From positions 316,952-376,951 of the forward strand of contig NMRA01000054.1 in the NCBI GenBank assembly GCA_002633005.1: a stretch of DNA of 60,000 nt, read 5' to 3'. The stretch's first letter is position 1; every line of letters starts with the position of its first letter. Below, in pieces: positions 48,201 through 57,200 of this stretch. The notes under the pieces are model-generated. The model did no database searches. It had not been told where the DNA came from and was given only the letters and a program-made list of their open reading frames with translations. Origin of the DNA: Phoronis australis (Eukaryota; Phoronida; Phoronidae). Both the position numbers and the translations under genes were made by a program.

Positions 48201-51200
48201 ATCACTGCTGACGAAATGTTATTATTCCCTCCCCCACACTAGGATGTTCTTGATGAATGGCTGGTCTGCCAACGCTCATGGCTCTACCTAGAGCCTATCT
48301 TCAGTTCCGAGGACATCAACCGCCAACTGCCGGTGGAAAGTAAGAGGTACCAGACCATGGAGAGGATCTGGCGTAAGATCATGAAGCAGGCACGCGACAA
48401 TCCACAGGTAAGTGGCTAGTAGACGAGGCCACACACTGTTGGTGTTACAGTTGATTGACAATGATCACTCAGTCCTCTTCATTTTTGTACTTAAATAGCA
48501 CATTAAGCCTCATTGATGGTGATTGGTTACTGTATTTGTCCATGTTGAAGACTTGCCTAAATTTTGTTGCACAATCTAGAATTTTATTTCCTATAGAACA
48601 CCCATGTTTTTGCACTTTGTAAACAGCTGTTTATGAAGAATTTCAACTCCTAAAATGCATGGAAGATATCCGTCAAATGTTTTACTTGACTCTCCAATGC
48701 TCACTGTTTCCCAGCATAAAATAACTGTTACCGTTGTGGTGTCCTGTGCAGGTGATCTCACTGTGTCCAGACAGTCGACTGCTGGATAACTTGAAGGAGT
48801 GTAACAAACTGCTGGAGCAGGTACAGAAGGGTCTCAGTGAATACTTGGAAACCAAACGCAATGCCTTCCCACGATTCTACTTCCTGTCTGATGACGAGCT
48901 CTTGGAGATCTTGTCACAGACCAAGGACCCCACTGCTGTCCAGCCTCACCTGAGGAAGTGCTTCGAGGCTATCGCTAAGGTATACACGCAAGAGATTTCT
49001 TTCGCTCATTGTTTTTCATTTAAATGATAGCATCAGAATTAAAAAGTGAGACACAGATTTTAAAATCAACACTAATGTATCAGACTATTCATTTCAATGT
49101 CTTAGTTTTAAAACAAATTCTTCATTACTGACCACAACTGAAATCCTGAATCAATTTAGAGTCTAGACTAGATGACTTTCATATTTGTTACACGCCAGTA
49201 CTATATGTAGGTATATCATCTGGAACCCCTATCCCCTAGCACATCTTAAGTTGATGTTGATGATTATAAAGATCGTTATCTAGGTGAGATGTTCGCAATG
49301 CATTGTATAAAATGTTAGTTGAATTAAGTAGAGCTTTTCTATTACATCCTATCCAGTGTACTGCTGTCAACTCACAGGTATATGATGTAGGATTTGATGT
49401 TGGTGTCGGGATGTTTATGAACAATTTCAGTAATAAGCAGCTATGCGCACTGTGGTAGAATAGTAGGCTTTTGATGGTTAGAGTTGACTAAAACAAATAG
49501 TATTCATTAAAATGAAAACTAATTGTTTTTCAACGTTTCACGTTTCTAGCTGAAATTTGAAGACGATCTGCAGATCTCAGTGATGTACTCTGCGGAAGGT
49601 GAGGAGGTTCCCCTCAAGGAGGTGCTGTACCCCACGGGTAACGTGGAGGACTGGATGTTGGAGATTGAGCGTGTGATGAAGGAGACTCTCAGACTGACAC
49701 TCAAGGAAGCTCTGGATAACTACAAGGAGGTGGGTGGTGTTTTGGGCGGTGCTCTGTGATTGATTGATGGGTGAATCTCCATCCCCTGCCGTAGTTGGTT
49801 AACTTGGGAGGAGTCATTTTGCCTGTGGCATATAATTCTTCAACTTTTTTACCAGCTGTAATTATCTGGCAAAATATGTCTGTTGGATGTTTTGTTGACA
49901 ATGTATAAATGTGGCAATTAGTACGTAACTCGTTTATCTCACTGTAACGTTGCAGAAGAGCAGTGATTAGTGAAACTTGAATTTTACTAGTAGTCACCTC
50001 TGTGTGTACCATGTATGAAGTAGGCAGCAATACAGACGACAGAGTACCTCTTACCACTAGTTTGTTTACCATATTGTAGGTGCCGCGCACCAAATGGGTT
50101 CTGAGCTGGCCAGGTCAAATCGTCATCGCTGGTTGCCAGACGTACTGGACGTCGGAGGTTACGGAAGCGCTGGAGCGTGAGGACATTGAAGGCATCACAC
50201 CACACATCCTTGGCCAGCTAGACGACCTCCGCACTCTGGTGAGGGGTAATTTGACACGGACTGAGCGACAGATTCTGTCAGCGCTCATTGTAATTGAAGT
50301 ACACGCCAGAGATGTGGTACTTAAGATGGTGGAGGAGAAGGTGTCAAACGTGAATGACTTTGAGTGGATCAGTCAGCTCAGGTGAGTGCCTGTGTTTGTT
50401 TATATCAACTTGTGTCAGTTAATTTAACCAGTAGATATAAGTTGGCATCTAGTTTTTATTCGTTTTACTTCTTTGAAACTTTAATTTTCGTGTTAAGCCA
50501 AAACTGATAATGGATTGGTTGTCTCCTTGCTGTTGTATTGCTTAGTGTGAAAGTGAATCAAAACATCATAGGATGCATTGATTTTTTAAAACATTTTTAG
50601 CGTTTTGGCAAAAACTACACTAATTTGGGAACATATAGGGTATGGATATATAGGGTATTGTTTAAAATGTGAAATAATCTGTCAGCTATGCGATGTAATA
50701 TTTTCCTTCTTTTCATTCATGTGTCCAGGTACTATTGGATGGAAAGCGATCTGAAGACTCGTGCTGTCAATGCCGAGTTCCAGTATGGTTATGAGTACCT
50801 AGGTAACAGTGGGCGACTTGTCATCACACCTCTGACTGATCGCTGCTACCTCACTCTGACTGGTGCTCTCCATCTGAAGTTTGGTGGTGCCCCAGCCGGT
50901 CCCGCTGGTACTGGCAAGACAGAAACCACAAAGGTAACGTGTTGACTGACTGGCTGTTAGTTAGTGGCAGTCTTCTTCAGTTGCAATACATTTTGTTTGA
51001 GAACAGACTTTCATTACTTGCAGAAAGGACTTGCCCTTCTTACACAGTGAGGACTGATGTGAAATGACTGGAAAGTAGAATTTGGTTGTTATGTGCTCTT
51101 TGCTTTGGTTGGGATTGGGTGGAATATTGATTTGTGCTATAAGTTAAATTTAATAATGTCATTGTACCTAACAATGCATTTTATGCTAATGCAGGATTTA

Positions 51201-54200
51201 GCCAAGGCAATGGCTATTCAGTGCGTCGTCTTCAACTGTTCTGATCAGCTTGACTTCATGGCTATGGGCAAGTTCTTCAAAGGATTAGCAAGGTATTTAT
51301 GATCCAGACTTCTTTAAACTTTTATGAAATCAAATTTGATTTATTTATCTACTCATTTTTAATCTTCTGCCAAATGCCAGAATGCAGTGTAGAGAAATTG
51401 TTTAGTAATATATTTACGTTTTGCTTTGGATTTGTTACAAAATCAAAAGCAGTGAGTGACTTTGCAGAGGTGAGTTTGCTTAACTGGTAGTAGTTTGAAT
51501 CGTTTTAAAAAAATGTATAATCAAAATTTCCCAGTTTTCCAAATGTTCTCAGTTCATGGTTTTGGAATGAAGGTAATGTAACTCATGTTGTGTATTTTTA
51601 TGCGCCCACATATTTATATGTGGACGCATTATGCCGTCATCTCCGTCCGTCCGGCGTCCATCCGGCATCCGACGTCCGCTGCTCTATCTCCAAAACCCTT
51701 TGACATACATTCATGAAATTTTGCACATATGTTCCATTCATAGATGGGATGGCATGAGCGAAGTTTTGGACGGATCCAACTACTGGTGTGCCCCCTAGTA
51801 GCATTTTTATTTTTTTACACTTACCTCTATATCTTCAAAGGTCCTCGACGTATTTTCATAAAATTTGGCATATGGGCATCTATTAGTGAGATGACACTCT
51901 CCTCCCATTTTCGGATTTTATTCGACATAGTTTGCGCCAACACTTTATCAACCAAACCACTCTGAGGATGATTGTGAAAATTGGTATGTACTATGTTCTT
52001 ACTATAAAGAGGATGGCTGTCGATGATTTTCTGAGGATTTTGACTACTATGGCGCCTCTTAGTGGCAGTTTTGTTTTTTGCGCCCGTAGCTGTATCTCCT
52101 AAATCGTTGGCAGGATCTTTACTAAATTTAGCAAGTGTATTTATATGATGTTGGCAATGGATGACGACGACTTTCGGACATATCTGACTACCGGTGTGCC
52201 CTCTAGTGGCAATTTTAGTTTTTTACGTTTACTTCTGTATCTTCAAAAGTCCTCAACATATTTTCAGAAAAATTTGGCATATAGGCATCTATTAGTGAGG
52301 TGACACTATCCTCCCGTTTTCGGATAGATTTGACATAGTTTGCATCACATAGTGGCCATTTTTGTTGTTTTCCATTCTATCAACCAAATCGTTCTAAGGA
52401 TGATTGTGAAAAGTGGTATGTTTGTTCTGACTATGAAGCTGATGATTTTCCAATGACTTTGAATACTGTGGCGCCTCCTAGTGGCATTTTTTTCTGCACA
52501 TGGCTGTATCCCCTAAATTGTTTGCAGGATCTTCACTAAATTTAGCAAGTGTATTTATATGATGTTGACAAGTGACAACGATGACTTTCTGACCGATGTG
52601 ATTACTTGTGTGACCCCTAGTGGCCATTTTAGTTTTTTACGTTTACCTCTGTATCGTCAATGTTCCTTAACAGATTTTCTTAAAATTTTGAATTTTGGCA
52701 TCTATTGATGAGATGACGCTATCTTCCCGTTTTCTGATGGAATTGAGGTATTTTGCACCGCCTAGTGGCCATTTTTGCTGTTTTCAAGTCTTGTTTTTGG
52801 CATCCACCCCTGTATCAACCAAATCAAGCTAGGAATGGTTTTGAAAATTGGCGTATATGTTGTCGGTGTGAAGAGGATGTTTGATGATGGCGACTAACTA
52901 CTGTGGCGCCTCCTAGTGGTAGTTTTGTTTTGTTTTGCGTCCATAGCTGTATCCCCTAAACCCACTACAGGATCTTTATTAAATTTAGTAAGTGTATTTT
53001 TATAAAGGTAACAAAAGACGACGACGACTTTCAGGCGGATCCAAGAGACGCTGTGCCCACTAGTGGCAATTTCATTTTATTCTGCTTTCCTTTGTTTCTC
53101 TGCAGTTCTTTGACAGAGTTTTATGTTCCTGTTTTTGGATGGATTGTACGTTTCTGCGCCATCCAGTGGTTATTTTCACACCATTTGCAATGCATTCAAG
53201 GGCGCATCTCAATGCTCCGCTTTGCTCTTGTTAAAACATTTTGTGGTGAGAAGTTTTTTATCTGCTGTAAAAGTTTGTCTGTCTGTTTGTCTGCCATATG
53301 TGTCATGGAGTGCATTTTCTAGCTCGGGTGCGTGGGCTTGCTTCGACGAGTTCAATCGCATTGACATTGAGGTGCTGTCCGTGGTTGCCCAGCAAATCAC
53401 CACCATTCAGAAGGCTCAACAACATCGGGTGAGACTCACGTCTGCTCCACGACTCTGCAGATGTCTGCTACACTACTTTTCAGTTTATGTTCTGTATTCT
53501 TGCCTTTGCTAATGTGACTGCATCAGTGAATTGGATCATGATGATTGGATTTGTCTGAATCAAATAGATTGAAACTGGTGTTGTCAATTGACATTTGGTT
53601 TTTGAAATTAAAAATGAATAATATGTTCACTTTGTAATTTTGTAAAGCCAATTTGATGGACTTGGTTACTGTTTAGATTCAAATGTTCAAAATTGTCTAC
53701 CAACCCTTTGACAATTTCTTAGTTTTAAAATTGAAATGTTTGAATTTGAAACAACTACTTATTGATAGATTTTATGAATGGCTTGTACAAATCTACAAAG
53801 AATGTCCTTAGTTGCTTTTGATCCGTGAAGTCTTTGATCCACAAACTCTGAAAAACTTGGAATTTCAGTTGCATTGATGCAGTCCAAATTATCTTATATA
53901 TTCATTACCTTTCAGGCTTCTTTCTTCACCAGGTGCTATCTTATTGGTTGTTGAGCATTCCTGTGGAATGTTTAATTATTAGTTATTCATTTCTTCGCAT
54001 TTTTTTTTGTTTCATTTCATTTGTTTTTGCATTATGTACAGTTCTGGTGCCTGGGCCTGTTTCGATGAGTTCAACCGTATTGATATTGAGGTGTTATCAG
54101 TGGTTGCTATGCAAATCACAACTATTCAAAAAGCGCAGATGGATCGGGTGAGATGGAGTGGTGCCATGGCAACGATGTGTGTGGGGTGCTTCAGTTAACA

Positions 54201-57200
54201 ATTTGTCTGAGTTTTTATTGGTAACATGCACTTTAATCCTTTCATGCACAGCTTTGTAATAAAATGAATGACGGGTTGTGTTTGCGTGTGTTTGTTAAAG
54301 AGTGTTTGTGGTGAACTTAAGACAATTTACAGTGTGTGTGTATGTGTGTGGTTTTACTGAATTCAGCAAATGACCTGAGTGTTTAAAATTCTAATGCCAT
54401 GCATTTGACACACTGGATGACCACGAGTTCTGTGATTAATCTATCGCTTGTGGCAACAGTATTTAGGATCTTTGAAAACATTTGAAGAAATCAACTGCTA
54501 ATTAAAACTCAGCACTGAATTGCTGCTGCAGTTTTAACTAGTTATTGAGATCAGAATAAATTGCAGACTGTTGCTCATGGCATGTTATATAATTCATGAG
54601 GATATTTAGGTGTAAAACATGTGTAGTCAAGTGTTATAGGAGTGGTGGACTTGCAAGCCAAGGGTCGTGAGGTTCAATCCCTTCTTGTGTAGCTGTGTAT
54701 TAGCCAACCCAATAAGCATGATTACTTGTGAAGGATTTACTTTTTTCTTGAAAAAACATATGTCCCTGACTGTGGGCAGTAGTCAGAAAAGCCTGTAGCA
54801 TGAAAATTTATATACCAATTGAATTATGAAGACTGATATTTTAGCCTGTTAACCGGGTTTGAAAGAGACCAAATGAAAGTAATATAAAAAAATTCAAGGT
54901 AGAAAAATGCTGACAGCGTAAGTTTGAAAGCTGTCTATTCACAGATTAGTTCCTGACTTACCAACACAGCCCAAAAATAGACATACCCCAGTACTAATCT
55001 AACAATTAAATTACCGAGTTGTCAGAAAATAACTAAATGGCAGGAAATTTGAAATCAAGTGATATGCATTTCATCAGCTGTCAATTACTTTCCTAGTTGG
55101 ACCGGTTCATGTTTGAGGGGGTGGAGCTTGTGCTGAAGGCTTCCTGCTCTGTTTTCATTACGATGAACCCGGGCTACGCAGGTCGCACAGAGCTGCCAGA
55201 CAATCTCAAGGTAAGGCGAGTACAGGAATGCCATCCAAAATGTGGTTTTAGACTGCACGACATGTAATTTGTGATTATGCTTTGGCCCATGGGATTGTGG
55301 GTAATTAAAATTGCAGCATGTCATGACATTCTCCGAGCAGAGTAGGTCATATGGGATTCATGTATGTTTTGTGTCATCACCAATATTGCCCAGCTGAACA
55401 TGTTGTCTCACACAACTCCTGGTTGTAAAAAGTTCTATATTTTTTACATCTTATGAAGATATGAAAGTGTTAATATGAATTGCATCAACGTCTTAATTTC
55501 ACATTTGGTGACCCATTTCACTGAAGGGTACAACATAGCTGTGGTTCTTATGACTTACTAGATCTCTGTGACTGTTTCAGGCATTGTTCCGCCCTGTAGC
55601 TATGATGGTACCTGATTACGCGCTCATCGCCGAGATCAGTTTGTTTTCATTCGGCTTCTCTGACGCCAAAGTGTTGTCCAAGAAGATCACCACCACCTTC
55701 AGACTGTCTTCAGAACAGCTCAGTGCACAGGTATGAGAAACAATGCTGGTGTTTGTTGTTTCATAGAGGATCTTTAACTAGTGCATTATTGTTCCACTTT
55801 GTGCTAACTCACAAGCTTGGCTGTCATCCCAGTGAATGATCAACATCCACATAGTGTCTGTTCATCTTGTTGTGATGACAGTCTAAGTACATGGAAATAG
55901 GTTGTTGGTTTGCACTATCAGTGGTTAGTTGTTCATTTTTCTCTCCTGCCATGGTTGTTTTAAAAAATATTCCAGGTGTATTTGCAACCTTAAGATTAAA
56001 GTGCTAAGGTTGTGGCATTTCATTCGTGTCTAGAGGTACTTGCTGCTTTTCCTATTACGTGGTTGTAACAGAGTGTAGTGGTGCTGAGGTACTGGTGGTT
56101 TCACGGGGTACTTAGAAGTTATTGCTGCTTGAGGCTGGCCTAAATCAATATTTTATATTCAGAACCTTGTGGATGGATGACTTACGCCTCTGGCTACTAT
56201 GCAACCAATATCCACACTGTCATATGTTTTTCTACTGCAGGATCATTATGACTTTGGCATGCGTGCTGTGAAGAGTGTCATCTCTGCTGCAGGAAATCTC
56301 AAGAGACAGAACCCTAACATGAATGAGGTAAATAACGGCATTTACCGTCTTTGACTGGTTTGTTTCCATTCAATGTTTTTCATAACATAACAACTTCACA
56401 TTGAAATAAGAAATCAGCTGAAACCAGTGTGAGAGGCACTTATCAAAGTTTTGTACCACCATGTCGGCAGTGTACATCTCACATGACGTTAACATTGGAG
56501 CCACCCATATTTTTGTTTCGGTCCTCCCGAGCATTACAACATTTGCTCCCCTTTCTGCAGGAGCTGATCACACTGCGAGCCATCAGAGATGTCAATGTTC
56601 CCAAGTTCTTGTCAGAAGACTTGAAACTGTTCAACGGTATCGTGTCTGATCTGTTCCCCAACATCAAGTAAGTCACTCAAGTTTAAGTTCAATGTGATCA
56701 CCTTCTACGTGGCACAGCTTTCACGTCAGCTGAGTATCCACCGTAATGTTAAACTGGCATTAAAGCTCAATTAGTCACCATGTTCTAGAGCCTTTTTCTT
56801 AATAATAATATATTTAATTAGGCAGTGAAGGTCCTTCTTTCGCAACGATGTCCTGCACGAAATGTTTATCTTTCCTGAAATATGTGAATTGAAAAGTTTT
56901 TGAAAACCGCTAAGTAATGAAATATAATTAAAAATTCTTTCTGATGGCGTGTGTCTGAGACCTGCTTATTGTCTAGACGTATCCCCATGGATTTTAATGA
57001 AAGGTAAGCTTCAATTCTGTTACTCATCGTATGTTTGTCCATTCCACAGGGAGGAGCCAATTGACTACGGTGAACTCCAGGCCACGTTGACAGCAACTTG
57101 TCAAAAGTTGGTGCTGAAGGATGTGCCCGACTTCATTCACAAGTGTATCCAACTGTATGAGACAACTGTGGTACGGCACGGGCTTATGTTGGTGGGACCG

